64,000 nt of DNA from Diplolepis rosae. Taxonomy: Eukaryota > Arthropoda > Insecta > Hymenoptera > Diplolepididae. The notes below the pieces were generated by a model. That model made no database searches. It saw nothing but the letters and a program-made list of their open reading frames with translations, and was not told the origin of the DNA. The stretch spans positions 1,798,001 to 1,862,000 of the forward strand of contig JAPYXD010000738.1 in the NCBI GenBank assembly GCA_030998225.1, written 5' to 3'. Positions within the stretch are counted from its first letter, which is position 1, and every line of letters starts with the position of its first letter. Positions 22,486 to 34,110 of this stretch are shown here, piece by piece. Made by a program: the position numbers and the translations under genes.

Positions 22486-24040
22486 AATATCGTGGGTGTA
22501 TGCCAAAATCCCGACGGGTTAAAATCCCGACTAGTGTAGTGTGATCGAGTTTTCTATGTAAAATAAAAGCATGACCGAAACAAACAACAGATGGGCGTGT
22601 GCTGTGTGTCGAGACAACTGTGGAAGATTGGCAATCCTATCTGCTCGCTAGGTGGTGCTGACCACGAAATAAATCTCATACGCATAAATAAAGAAAATAT
22701 AATGTATATTTTTTCGTTATAATAGAGAGTAGAATATAAAATTACATTTATGATAAAATCAATAACATTCTTTTTAATAAAATTCAGAATTAATTAAACC
22801 AAACTCGATCTGATTAAAATAGATGGAATTTTATAAAAAGTGACTAGTTTCAAGATTATGTGCGAAAAATCCTCATTAATTGGACAGAATTCGATCTTAA
22901 ATAATCAGATGGTAATTTTTTGATATAAAATCACTAGGTTTAAGGTTATGTGCATATAATCATCATTAATTGGACCAAACTCGAACTTAATTAAACAGAT
23001 GGTAATGTGTTTATATAAAATTAGTAGATTTAAGGTTATGTGCGGAAAATCATCATTAATTGGACCAAACTCGATCCTAATTAAACAGATAGTAATGTTT
23101 TTATATAAAATTATTAGTTTTTAGGTTATGTGCGAAAAATCATCATTAATTCAACCAAACTCGATTCTAATTAAACAGCTGGTAATGTTTTTATATAAAA
23201 TTATTAGTTTTTAGGTTATGTGCGGAAAATCATCATTAATTGGACCAAACTTGATCCTAATTAAATAAATGGTAATGTTTTTATATAAAATTATTAGTAT
23301 TCAGGTTATGTGCGAAAAATCATCATTAATTGGACCAATCTCGATCCTAATAAAACAGATAGTTTGGTCCAATTATTGATGATTTTCCGCACGTAACCTA
23401 AAAACTAATAATTTTATATAAAAATATTACCAGCTGTTTAATTAGAATCGAGTTTGGTTCAATTAATGATGATTTTCCGCACATAACCTAAAAACTAATA
23501 ATTTTATATAAAAACATTACCAGCTGTTTAATTAGAATCGAGTTTGGTTCAATTAATGATGATTTTTTGCACATAACCTAAAAAATAATAATTTTATATA
23601 AAAACATTACTATCTGTTTAATTAGAATCGAGTTTGGTTCAATTAATGATGATTTTTTGCACATAACCTTGAAACTAGTCACTTTTATAAAAAAAAGTTT
23701 CATCTATTTTAATCAGATCGTGTTTGGTTTAATTAATTCTGAATTTTATTAAAAAGAATGTTGTTGATTTTATCATAAATGTATTTTTATATTCTACTCA
23801 TTTTTATTACGAAAAAATATACATTATAGTTTCTTTATTTATGCGTATGAGATTTATTTCATGGTCAGCACCACCTAGCGAGCAGATAGGATAGGCAATC
23901 TTCCACAGTTGTCTCGACACACAGCACACGCCCATCTGTTGTTTGTTTCGGTCATGCTTTTATTTTCCATAGAAAACTCGATCACACTACACTAGTCGGG
24001 ATTTTGACCCGTCGGGATTTTGGCATACACCCAATATCGT
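22486..24040. repeat. 8-bp target site duplication flanking foldback 1
   Basis: AATATCGT at 22486-22493 and again at 24033-24040, immediately outside the mirrored ends. Confidence 0.85.
22494..24032. mobile_element. Foldback element 1 with tandem-repeat arms
   Basis: 1539 bp, ends GGGTGTATGCCAAAATCCCGAC and its inverse. The outer arms (about 22494-22830 and 23690-24032) are nearly identical inverted copies and hold two AAAATCCCGACnnG motifs. The inner arms consist of about 120-bp tandem units, each with GGTTATGTGCGNAAAATCATCATTAATT followed by ACCAAACTCGATYCTAATTAAACAG; left units are direct and right units inverted, meeting near 23360. No transposase. The 8-bp duplication is compatible with hAT, P, Merlin or MULE groups; not assigned. 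Confidence 0.88.
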
Positions 24041-24585
24041 GTATAAATTTCATAATTTATTGATCGCGTTGGACTTGATTGCGGTGGCTAATTGAGGCGC
24101 GCGCATATTAATTAAGGGGGAAATTAATTGAGAGGTGGAAATCCGAGGCGATGTGCTTGATTGCAGATCCTCGAAAGTCAGTCCGGTTGCGCACCTGGAA
24201 AAGGTGAGGACATATCGCTTTTCGTGGCGATTTTTGTTTGGACATCTCTGATAGATCAAAGCTCATAGTTAGGTGTGGTGCATTGCAGCATCACCACACC
24301 TGACTATTAGAGAATTTGATCGTGTATGTTTCCCCGTCCTCTGCATATATAGGGATTAGCAGGGTCATTTTCGTATTTTTGGCGCGTTTTTGATGCAGAT
24401 TTCATTGGGGTTTGCGGGATTTATTAAGTTCGATATCGGCGTCTTACAAGGGATTTGATTATTGGACAAATAAATAGATTTGTTCTTTAATTCTTGAGTG
24501 TCGAGTACTCGTTGACACACCCCGAGTGAAAAATTGGGAAAGTCACTCCTATTTTAAGGAATCCTTGTGTCTTTTAGTTGCCTAT

Positions 24586-24793
24586 CAGGTGCCGCAGCCC
24601 TTGGGGCACTTTACCTGTGTGGAAATAATTCTACATTTTAATATTTTTTTTTTTATATAACGAACCAAATTGCCAATCAGGTGCCGTAGCCCCTCCGGGC
24701 ACTTTACCTGGGAGACAACATCCTTTTTCTCCTATTTTCTTGCTCAATTCAATTGTGGATCTGGTGCCGTAGCCCCTTAGGGCACTTTACCAG
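24586..24793 (+). promoter_or_regulatory. Three repeated stem-loops in the leader before gag B
   Basis: Units at 24586-24617, 24678-24710 and 24761-24793 read CAGGTGCCGYAGCCC..GGGCACTTTACCTG. In the third the outer stem is CTGGT...ACCAG instead of CAGGT...ACCTG, a compensatory change. An inner pairing (GCCC/GGGC) or an alternative (GTGCC/GGCAC) is possible. Position between LTR and gag suggests an RNA packaging, dimerisation or translation signal; that role is inference. Confidence 0.6.
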
Positions 24794-25048
24794 AGACACG
24801 TGCTTCCTTACCCTCTGAGAATTTAAGAACAAATCTACGCGGAACCGCGTTGTCAGGTGGCGAGGTTTTCATTTCGAAAAGTGAGGAATTGAACGTATCT
24901 TTTAATGCAAATGATGAAAGTTCCTGTGAGTGTAAGCCTGAGTGCTTTTAGTCACCAAAAAACCTCTGATGCTATCAATTGGAAGGTTTCCTCAATTTAA
25001 TTAGGCCTCAGTTGGCAAAAAAAACTGTGCTTTGTTTGAACATTTTCT

Positions 25049-25861
25049 AAACTGAGTGAACTAATTCAACATCTCGAACAACGATTTGACCCCCATAGAA
25101 CTTACTTGTGGTATGTACGCGAAATAACTACCATTCAAATGCTTAAAAATGAAGGCATCTATGAATTCTACGACCGATTAACACTTTTAAAGTCAAGAGC
25201 TCAGGCAGTTCTTGAAAATAGATATGACAATGCCAATCAGGTGATACTTCCCCTCAACGACTATGTCTTAGAAGCACTCATTCAGGGTTTACCTGACTGG
25301 ATGTCGGCAAAGATAGAAGCGCGAAATCCAATGACCCTGCAAGCAGCTTTCGAATATGCTATTGACTATGAAGCAAGACACCAAACTGATAGGCTTTTCT
25401 TTCAACACTTTTCGTGGTATCAGCTGCCGAGCTATCGCGATCCGGAGAAAATTTTTAGCCCTGAAGGAGGTTCTACTCCTAATGGACTAAATTCTACGAA
25501 CCCCGCGCAAGACCCAGATGAAGGGCTCAGCGATTTCGATAGACCGAAGCTTGCAAGTAACTGTGACCAGCAACAGCGACATATACTAAATATAAATTTC
25601 AACCCCTATCAAAATTCTTCAATGCATCAAAATTATAACCATCGCCAATTTAATCATAGCCCCGATTATAGAATAGACTATCGGCAGCGTGAAGAGTTAT
25701 GTCTGCCAGAATCAACTGTTTTAATTAATGGATTTACAGAACATGATAATGCGAAAGAATGTGAAACCACACGCTTCGAAAATACCCTAAAAAGTGACTC
25801 AATTTTAGACTCTGAAGTTTCTGCGAACTGCATCACGAAAAATCTTTTCGGGAAATCCTGA
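25049..25861 (+). pseudogene. gag: gag, element B
   Basis: The frame is homologous to gag A: LEQRFDPHRTYLWYVREI, YEFYDRLTLLKSRAQAVLENRYDNA, LNDYVLEALIQGL, then a tail rich in Asn, Gln and Tyr. Near the end LKSDSILDSEVSANCI looks like the start of the protease with DTG decayed to DSE. TGA at 25859-25861. The N-terminal third of gag is absent or unreadable upstream. Confidence 0.75.
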
Positions 25862-25875
25862 AGAATCGACCAAGA

Positions 25876-26749
25876 AAACAATATATTGCCCTGACAGAAG
25901 ACGAAAGAAAATTCTTTTTGGCAGATAAAGAGTACTACGACACTTGCCAGTAAACAATCTATCACACAATTTGCGAAAATACCCAACCAATACACGAAAC
26001 AGTCACAACTACGACCTGCGAATGTCCAATGCTTACACGCCCTTCAATGAAAATTTTACAGCAATGTGATATAACAATAAACACAAAAAATTCAGTTTTT
26101 TGGAAGCATATTCCATCCTTAAACGCATGGATATTTTCAACTAAAAACTAGAGCTAATCAGCATCACCTGTAAAAAGGGAAGAACAGAAAAAGGACATAT
26201 TACAAATCCTGGAATATTAAGATTACGTGCAGGGTGTTTTGCCAGAACGGAACAGACAACTTTAATTGGAACTCAATAAATGTAAACTCAGAAGAATTTG
26301 TCTACAACCCCGGATTTTCATTTAATATATCAAAAATTTCCCCAATAATCTATAAAACAATGCATATTCCTAAGATAAAATCATTTTTTTGGGAAACTGA
26401 AAAAGATGAAAAATTAAAAAATCTGCATACGGAAGAATCACTCTCCACCATAGAAGAACAACTGCTCGACATGGAAAACAATCATCATAAACATAAATTA
26501 ACCCAAAAATATTGGTAAGGAGGGTCCAGTATCCTGACCTTATTAATAATAACAACTGCTTTATACTTCACACAAGGAATTATCCGCAAAAACTGTAGAA
26601 CCTGTAATAATAAAAATTTAAACATAAAAGAAAACCAAGAGGAAGTAGAACTACAACCCTTTTCTCTAGACAACCAAGCAAACACAGAAGAAATTCACCC
26701 CCAACGAAGAGTATTAACAATTCCAACAACAAATGTTAGAATTGCATAA
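25876..26749 (+). pseudogene. env: env second half, element B
   Basis: Matches env C in several frames: QYIALTEDERKFFLADK, YYDTCQ, CECPMLTRPS.KILQQCD, ISITCKKGRTEKGHI and GILRLRAGCFARTE. A membrane anchor is encoded from about 26521 (SILTLLIITTALYF), and a short cytoplasmic tail ends at TAA 26747-26749. Many stops. Cysteine spacing agrees with copy C. Confidence 0.78.
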
Positions 26750-28369
26750 ACAAAATGCAAGTCGTTTAGGACAACGACACTTTTAAAGAGGTAGGGCAAG
26801 TACCCAAGTAGACCAAATTTTGCCAAAAATAACAATAAATTACTATACATCATTACGGATACCACAATAAATATATAACAATTAAGCACAATACCTAATG
26901 ATAGCTATAATAAAATAAAAATCAAAGCAACAGAGAAAAAAGAATAAGGATCATAGAAAGTACGAGGAGTTTAGCCGTAGCAAGCCAACAAACCACTCCC
27001 ACTTGAGAAAGACATTAATCACACCCACCGAGAGCAACCATAATGAATTATAATCCAATCATATAAAGAAATGCAATGTGACACCTTACAGAACGCAGCG
27101 TATCACCAGCAGTCGAGAATCCCGACAACATGGCCAGAGCGTAACTCGAACCGCCCAGCGATAAGAAGACTCGCGACCGCCTGGAATGAATCATATATAC
27201 TAAGCAGTTCTTCTGTACCTATATGAATGCCTATTACAAGTTCTTGATTAGACATGCCAAAAATTCATATTGCAGCGGGTCTTGCACCAATAGATGCACC
27301 GACAAGATGGCTATCATTATCAACAACTCCATGGCAGCCCCGCAACAATGGCCACCTAATATACAAGCATACTGGACATACAACCATCATGGAGGCACAA
27401 ATGATACACATAGGTACAACGACATATAGAAATGGACTGCTAATCCAATAAGAGAAACGCGAATCTCAAATCAGAGAGGGAAAGGGAGAGCGGTAGGATC
27501 TCTCTCTCTTTCTGCTCTTAAGTGATTGGTTGAAAACGAATTGGCGCGACGGAGCTCAGGATTGTAGCTTGTACCTCTTATAACTCTAGCATTACTTTGC
27601 CGCTTTACCCTAGTCATGTGATTATAAAAAATATATATTTAAAATGACAGTGACATGTATTGTCTGTTGCCGGGTGCAAAACTTGAATAGAAATTTAATG
27701 TTTCATAGGTAAGTAAAGTCTGTTTTATCTGTAAAAAAATAATTAAGAACTTCTAACCTCAAACTATATCGTATATATCGTAGGTGCTGGTCTCTGAGCT
27801 TGAAGATGATCCGTCGTCTGCCATGGCTGCTGGAGACTGAGGAGAAAATCATCCCCACGACCCAGCATGCAACGAGATGACATCATGTCAACCATGCAAA
27901 ATCAGCCAAAAACCCCACCACGGCAGAATTCCTAGGGAACACGTGCACTACAACAAAGAACAAGATCTAAAGTTTCGCCATGTCAACTTCTATAGAAAAC
28001 TGACTCATGACAGCCGCAGCATAGCATCACCATCCAGCATCTTTAAATAATGACATAATCTTACAGTAACTGAATCCTAGGGTGTCACCGTTCTCAAGAT
28101 ACATATAGCCTAGTAGAAAAAACAAAATACAAAGAAGAACGCCTTGTCAAATTATAGTGAAAAATACTTCAGCCCTTGCAGACATCAGCTTGCAGCTGCA
28201 ATATGACATCACTATTCCTTAAGAAATATTTACTTACCAAGGAGATTCTGGAAGTGCAATCCACACCACAAATTATGGGGCCCACAACTCAATATAGAAC
28301 GCTCACTACACTTTTTTTCACTAATTCACGCAAGACACTTATTATTTCATCGAGGACGATGATTATTCT
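26750..28369 (+). other. 3' untranslated part of element B
   Basis: Downstream of env; the stretch from about 27950 aligns with the corresponding part of C (51430-51770), for example CATGTCAACTTCTA and ATAGCCTAGTAGAAA. A degenerate second polypurine-like motif lies at 26785-26800. No gene seen in 26800-27940. Confidence 0.6.
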
Positions 28370-28382
28370 AAGGAGGGAGGAC
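28370..28382 (+). promoter_or_regulatory. Polypurine tract, element B
   Basis: AAGGAGGGAGGAC directly before the LTR start TGTTAC. Copy C has the inverse of AAGGAGGGAGTAC in the same place. Primes plus-strand DNA synthesis in known LTR elements. Confidence 0.8.
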
Positions 28383-29770
28383 TGTTACATCCCAGTAACT
28401 TTAAAAATTTTACATTGCCCCTGTGCAAGGGCACCACGTCACACATCAAGGAGAGCGAGGGAGGAATAATTTAATAATAATAAGTATTGCTATGGTGAAT
28501 TATCATATGTACCGGGTAGCTGTGCGCATAAGTTAAACCAACGTATACCTCATGTCGACGAAACGGTTTGACACGTGGTAATAAGAGATAAAGAAGAACA
28601 GCGCTCTGTCTAAATGGTAATTGCACCCGCGGTAATGAGTCAGTAACTCACACCGCGTGCCAATAAAGTAGTAACGGTGTGCTAATATCCTAATAAGATA
28701 ATGAGAAGTTATCAGCACAGCCTCATTAAATATAATGTCTAAATATTGTAAGCATTATTATATTTATATTAATATTGTATTAACATTATATCACAACTAT
28801 TATTAATATCTCGGGTAGTAACATAGTATTGATCAATAATATCGCCATTATGTATTGATTGCCGATGAGTCGATCACGATCAATGAATGAAAATCGATCA
28901 TTGATTATGGATCATAGATAAGAAAATGATTGACTAATCATTGGCAATCAACTAATAATCATACTTCATAAAATAAGTAATATAAATCATAAACAAATAA
29001 ATGCAGAAATGAAGTAATTAAAAATGCATTTATTTGGAAAGTAGATATAAAATTGGGAAATAGAAGAGATAAACCCATGAACCCTTGCAGAGATCGTGCC
29101 TGGCCACCGATTTGCAATTCGTACGTGCCTTGCCACCGATTTGCGATTCGAACGTGCCGTGCCACCGATTTACGTTGATCTTCACCCACCAATAGAAGCA
29201 TCAATAGTATATATACCCCAGATTCACCTCTGGAGGTTTGTCATTAAGTTCCGAACAGTTGAACGGTTGTTAGGTCCGGACCGGTAATTCAACATCGTGA
29301 GCAGACGCTTCGATAGACGTAAGTCTCATTGGATTTCTATGAGCAACTCAACATTCGGTACTTGGTAAATAAAATCCCAGGTCCTTAAGTGGTGCAAGTC
29401 CGGAAATCGTAGTGCTAGATAGTTCCTTTGGATTACGTGTATCGTCGTATTTAGTCGCGTCGGTTAATAGTGATTCGTTTCTGAAATCGGGACGAACTAA
29501 CCTATCTTGGTAACAAGTGCATGTTTGATTCATTTCTCGTGTACTTAGCAAGATACGTAAGCGGATAATTGATCACATCAGTTGCTGATGGACTTGCATC
29601 CCTTACACCTCACCTCCTGCAAGATTTATCGTTGTTTTGCAACTTCACGGAGACTCAAACGAAACCCAACTATCCTGCAAGGATTTGTGCCGTTGACTTG
29701 CAATAATAGGAGTGAAAAACGACAATTCTCTCTTTTGCCCTCTAAATTAAGAGGTAGACAAGTAAGTTAC
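28383..29770 (+). repeat. 3' LTR of element B
   Basis: Starts TGTTACATCCCAGTAAC. Homologous to the LTR of C over most of 29200-29770 (ACCTCTGGAGGTTTGTC, GGTACTTGGTAAATAAAATCC, CTTACACCTCACCTCCTGC, AAGAGGTAGACAAGTAAGT). TATATATACCCC near 29209 is the likely TATA box and AATAAA near 29367 a polyadenylation signal. Three tandem units (29094-29177) precede the TATA box. The exact 3' end is unclear. Confidence 0.7.
29094..29177 (+). repeat. Tandem array upstream of LTR TATA box, element B
   Basis: Three units of about 30 bp: GTGCCTGGCCACCGATTTGC, GTGCCTTGCCACCGATTTGC and GTGCCGTGCCACCGATTTAC. They end about 30 bp before the TATA box, a position expected for factor-binding sites. Confidence 0.75.
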
Positions 29771-29939
29771 CACCTAAGTATCATCCTGTGTGAAAACTTG
29801 CGCAAAATCTTATTTATTTATAATAAATTATTTCATTTATCTATATATTCAGTGTTTTATTATCATTGTGAACAACTCAGGGCCCATAGACCAGACAAGT
29901 GACAACGTACCCACAAGCAAAAATAAATTATCAGGCCTT

Positions 29940-30790
29940 ACCAACCTGATATAATCAGCTGATTCTCTGGGATCAGCAAATTATTTTTCAGTGTTTGATT
30001 TAGCTAACGGTTTTCACCATATAAAAATAGATCCAAAAGACTCGAATAAAGCCACATTTTCTACACCTCACGGTCATTACGAATTCGATAGAATGCCTTT
30101 CGGTTTAAAAACTGCACCAGCCACATTTCAAAGATTGATGGATTTAACATTAACTGGTTTAATCGGAAAGGAAATTTTTGTATATCTTGATGACATAGTT
30201 ATATATGCAAATACTCTAGAAGAGCACGAAATTAAATTTAAAAATTTAGCAGAAAGACTTAGAAAAGAAAATCTTCACTTAAAACCAGACAAATGCGAAT
30301 TTTTACGACCCGAAGTACTATATTTAGTTTATATAATTGATAAAAATGGAGTACGTCCAGATCCAAAAAAGATAATAGCTGTAAAAAACTTTCCTGTTCC
30401 AAAAACAGAGAAAAATGTTAAACAATTTTTAGGCATAGCAGGATATTATAGACGATTTATTGATGGATTTTCAAAAATTGCAATTCCTTCAAATCAGCTT
30501 CTGAAAAAGATATACCTTTTAATTGGACAGAAAAATAACAAGCAGTTTTCGACATTTTAAAAGAAATATTATGTGAAGAACCACTTTTACAACGACCTGA
30601 TTTTTCTCAACCTTTTATACTCACAACAGATGCCTCAGAATTTGCAATAGGTGGTATTATATCACAAAGTAAAGTAGGTAAAGATAAGCCAATAGCATAT
30701 GCTTCACGTAGTCTAAGTGATACTGAGAAAAAATATGATACATATGAAAAAGAAGCTCTTTCTTTAATCGTTTTCCAAGAAAACTTTCAC
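29940..30790 (+). pseudogene. pol: RT-RNase H, element D
   Basis: Keeps NYFSVFDLANGFHHIKIDP (motif A with Asp), MPFGLKTAPATFQRLMD and a complete VYLDDIVIYA, then FLGIAGYYRRFIDGF. A frameshift near 30510 precedes RNase H (LTTDASEFAIGGII, DTYEKEALSLI). The frame is lost after RNase H near 30790. Confidence 0.85.
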
Positions 30791-31850
30791 AAGAAATAAA
30801 CAAGAAAACTCTAAAAATGAGCTAAGGCCTTCAAAGCGAAGAAACTTGAATCCAAAAATCGCACCAGACGACGTAGATCGTTTTAGCGAAATTTCCGAAG
30901 GCCAAATATTAAATATTGACTCAAAAATTCCAGAATTTTTACGAGAATTCCTTAGTGAAGAATCATTTAGTGAGATTGGTAAGAATATTTTCAAAGATAC
31001 AAATTTATTCAAAAATATGGCTTCAAAACTTATTTTTATGACAATATTTTTATTAAGTCCAATGTTTTTCAAAAAATACGAAAATTTACCATGGAAAACT
31101 ATTACTACGAGAGCTCAAAAGAAAATACAACAGGAAAAAGCAAAAAATTTGAATGGAAATGACACTCAAGAAAAATTAGACGACAATTTTTCTTCTAAAC
31201 CTTCTTCTGAAAAACTCACGAGGTAGGCCAAGAAAAAATCTACTTACAAATTTGAAAAATATTCCCTTTCAAACAAAAAGAAAGAGAAGTAGACCAAGAA
31301 AACAAATATATGGAAATGAATTACCAGAAATAAATTCGCAAACGGGAAGCCGAACAAAAGTAGAATCAGATTCCGACTCTGATCCTGATAATTTAGATTA
31401 TTTGAAGCAAACTCAAGCAAAATACAAAAAGAAGAATGCCAAGAAGCCAAAAAATATTAATGGATTTGAAAGCGAAGAAAGCGAAAATTATTTTTCAACC
31501 TCAGAAGATGAAATCAACGACATTGAAACCTCACACGAAGGAAACCATGGAGAAAATTATGAAGAAAATTTGGAAGAAAATTTCGAAAAGAATTTTGAAC
31601 AGAATTTCGAAGAAAATTTTGGAGATAATCTTGAGAAAAATTTTGAAGAGAAGTTTGAAGAAAACCAAGATGAAAAATTGGGAAGAAGAATTGGAAGAGC
31701 CTTATTTTAATGAAAATTTGAAACTAAACCGAAGATCTCAAATAAATTCTGGAAAAAACGATAATGATCATGATGATTATAATCGTCCACCCCCAGAACC
31801 TCCTCCTATAAACTCTCAAACAGAAAAAATTATAACGAAGAAAAATTCAG
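30791..31850 (+). pseudogene. Long acidic linker between RNase H and integrase, element D
   Basis: The reading continues through lysine-rich and then strongly acidic, asparagine-rich sequence with repeated ENFEEN-like units (about 31550-31690), followed by a proline-rich RPPPEPPP. This parallels the long linker in element A at the same place in pol. No known domain recognised. Confidence 0.6.
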
Positions 31851-32995
31851 TTGCATATCGCGATCAATTAACTATGCGAGAAGATAATTATGCATATTTT
31901 GTTACAACAAATGGAATTCCTTGCGACAATGGATCAAAAACTTTAGAAAAACGTGAAACTTTACCAAAATTTAAAAATTTACAAAAGGGAATAGCAAAAG
32001 AGATTAAAAAAGGAAACTACTACCATTTTGCACTTCCAATTGAGGAAGAAACCGAAGAAAATTTATCCGAAACTTTGAATAATATAAAATTATCAATCAA
32101 CTCATTACATGAATTATCTCAAAATCTGAAATTACGATCAATTAGTATTTCAAAAGTTCCCAGAATTAATCATATACCTTGGGAAGGATTGAAATCAATT
32201 TTGGATTCAACTTTTTCAAATTCAACTACAAAAATTATAGTTTGCAATGGAATAACGCAATACCTCTTCCTAATCACCAAGCTAGTACGATAGCAGATGC
32301 TTTCGTGGAAAAACTTATTTGCATATTTGGATCACCGAAAAGAGTACTTACTGACCAAGGCAGAGATTTTTTTAGCAATTTATTAAAAAGATTGGCAAAA
32401 CGTTATAGAATTAAACAATTTCGTACCACAGCTTTTCACCGTCAATCAAACGGATCATTAGAACGTTCACATCATGTTTTAGGAGAATATCTCAAACAAT
32501 TTGTTGCACAAAATTCAGAATAGGATGATTGGCTTGAACTAACAATGTTCTCATATAATACTAGTATACATGGAGGCACAAAATGCACACCCTATTAACT
32601 GGTTTTTGGTAAACTAGCTCTCGAACCTTCCAGTGAACCTTTATCACAACAAGAAAAATTACAAACATATGACGATTATTTAATTAATTTCGTAACAAAC
32701 TACATGAAATGCGAACACGAGCAAGAGAGAATCTTATTTCAGCAAAAAAAAATCGAAATTATATTATGATAAAAAAATAAACCCTTTAGAAGTAAAAACT
32801 GGAGATAACGGATTTTTATTAAAAGGAGGTAAATTTAAAAAACTTGACAGCCATTATGCAGGGCCTTATGAAATATTGGAAGTGTTAGGAAAAGGGAATG
32901 TAAAAATAAGCTATAAAGGCAAACCTACTGTTGTTCACATTAATAGACTAAAACGCTCACATGTGCAAGTACAAAAAATTAATAAAAATGAAATA
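31851..32995 (+). pseudogene. pol: Integrase, element D
   Basis: A pre-integrase segment (YAYFVTTNG, YYHFALPIEEE) passes to the core in another frame: ASTIADAFVEKLICIFGSPK, VLTDQGRDFFSNLL (second Asp) and FHRQSNGSLERSHHVL (Glu). The zinc finger and first Asp are deleted near 32200. A stop at 32521-32523 and frameshifts follow. The C-terminal HYAGPYEILEVLG and VVHINRLKRSH are GPY/F-like. Confidence 0.82.
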
Positions 32996-33029
32996 AAATA
33001 CCTGTACTTTAATTATAAAATATATATAT

Positions 33030-34102
33030 GGGTCATTCCATATTAAATTGACAGTTGATGTCGCAGATTTGAACGAGATAATTTTTTTTCGGTTCTTTAT
33101 CAACAATAAATAGACACGTATTTTTTTGTTTGCCCAAAAAAAATTTTTTTACAAGTATACGATTTTTCGAATTTTCTAAGAGATGATATTTTCGACATAG
33201 CAAGCGCACTTTCAAGACTGTTTACCTTGAAAACAATTGTTCGCAGGAAAATTTTTCCAAATTACGCAAATTAGAGTTTTGACTCTTCTTGACAGAAATT
33301 GTTGCGAAAAAATTGTTTAAATATTTTTTAACATACAAAAGTAAAGAAATAAACGCAAAGTCGTTTTTTTCCAAATTTGGCCCCTTTCGAAATTTTTTAT
33401 TTTCGTGGATTTAGATTCCTTGAAGTCTGCTATAAAATATGACCATTGAATAAAAATGGCTGGATCATTGATTTGGAAGTTATGGAATTTTGAAGAGCCT
33501 CGTGCGGCCTCACGCGCAATCTATGCGCATCTACACGCGGTGAGCATTTTACCGGGCGTAAGTTATTAGTGCTAAAAGTAAAGGTAAAGGCTCGCTGCGT
33601 GTGGAAGCGCCCGGATTGCACGCGAGGCCGCGCGGGGCTCTTAAAAATTCCATAACTTCCAAATCAATGATGCAGCCATTTTCATTCAATCGTCATATTT
33701 TATTGAAGAATTCAAGGAATCTAAATCCACGAAAAAAAAAATTTCGAAAGGGGCCAAATTTGTAAAAAAACAATTTTGCGTTTTTTCCTTTACTTTTGTA
33801 TGTTAAAAAATATTAAACAATTTTTTCGCAACAATTTCTGTAAAGAAGAGTCAAAACCCTAATTTGCGTAATTTGGAAAAATTTTCCTGCGAAGAATTGT
33901 TTTCAAGATAAACAGTCTTGAAAGTGCGCTTGCTATGTCGAAAATATCATCTCTTAGAAAATTCGAAAAATCGTATACTTGTAAAAAAAATTTTTTTGGC
34001 CGAACAAAAGAATACGTGTCTATTTATTGTTAATAAAGAATCGAAAAAAATTATCTCGTTCAAATCTGCGACATCGACTGTCAATCTAATATGGAATGAC
34101 CC
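33030..34102. mobile_element. Foldback element 2 (palindromic)
   Basis: 1073 bp. Starts GGGTCATTCCATATTAAATTGACAG and ends with the inverse, and arms of over 500 bp pair almost to the centre (near 33565). Flanks both read ATATATAT (33022-33029, 34103-34110), a possible 8-bp duplication in low-complexity DNA. Mirror frames in the arms are repeat translations. A related single end GGGTCATTCCATATCA lies at 34227. Superfamily not assigned. Confidence 0.85.
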
Positions 34103-34110
34103 ATATATAT

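Larger units (their letters stand above)
21290..24516 (+). repeat. LTR related to element A, split by a foldback element
   Basis: Begins TGTTACGTCCCGCGACATATTTGAATGT, matching the start of the LTR at 15818 (minus). A TATA-like CATATATAGGG lies near 24343 and an AATAAA near 24467, and a candidate end ...GTTGACA lies at 24516. Without the foldback insertion (22494-24032 plus one 8-bp duplication) it would be about 1.68 kb. It precedes a leader with stem-loops and gag B, so it may be the 5' LTR of element B. The right end is uncertain. Confidence 0.5.
25049..26749 (+). mobile_element. Element B: internally deleted errantivirus (gag joined to env)
   Basis: gag runs to about 25861 and is followed almost at once by env second-half sequence (from about 25876). 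Nearly all of pol, the accessory ORF and the first half of env are absent. It continues into a 3' untranslated part, polypurine tract and 3' LTR (28383). The upstream LTR (21290) and downstream LTR differ in sequence, so B may be a chimera or two truncated copies joined. Confidence 0.75.
29931..33029 (+). mobile_element. Element D: 5'-truncated Ty3/Gypsy pol
   Basis: Begins inside RT and runs through RNase H, a long linker and integrase to just before foldback 2. No gag, protease, env or LTR is seen. The left end abuts the LTR of B after about 160 bp of unassigned DNA. Confidence 0.82.

Noticed and set aside
22494..24032. CRISPR-like array from regularly spaced repeats
   Set aside because: Units are about 120-bp tandem repeats that invert at the centre of a foldback transposon; host is a eukaryote.
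25678..25995. Overlapping minus frames opposite gag B
   Set aside because: They mirror the gag/env coding strand and have no family features.
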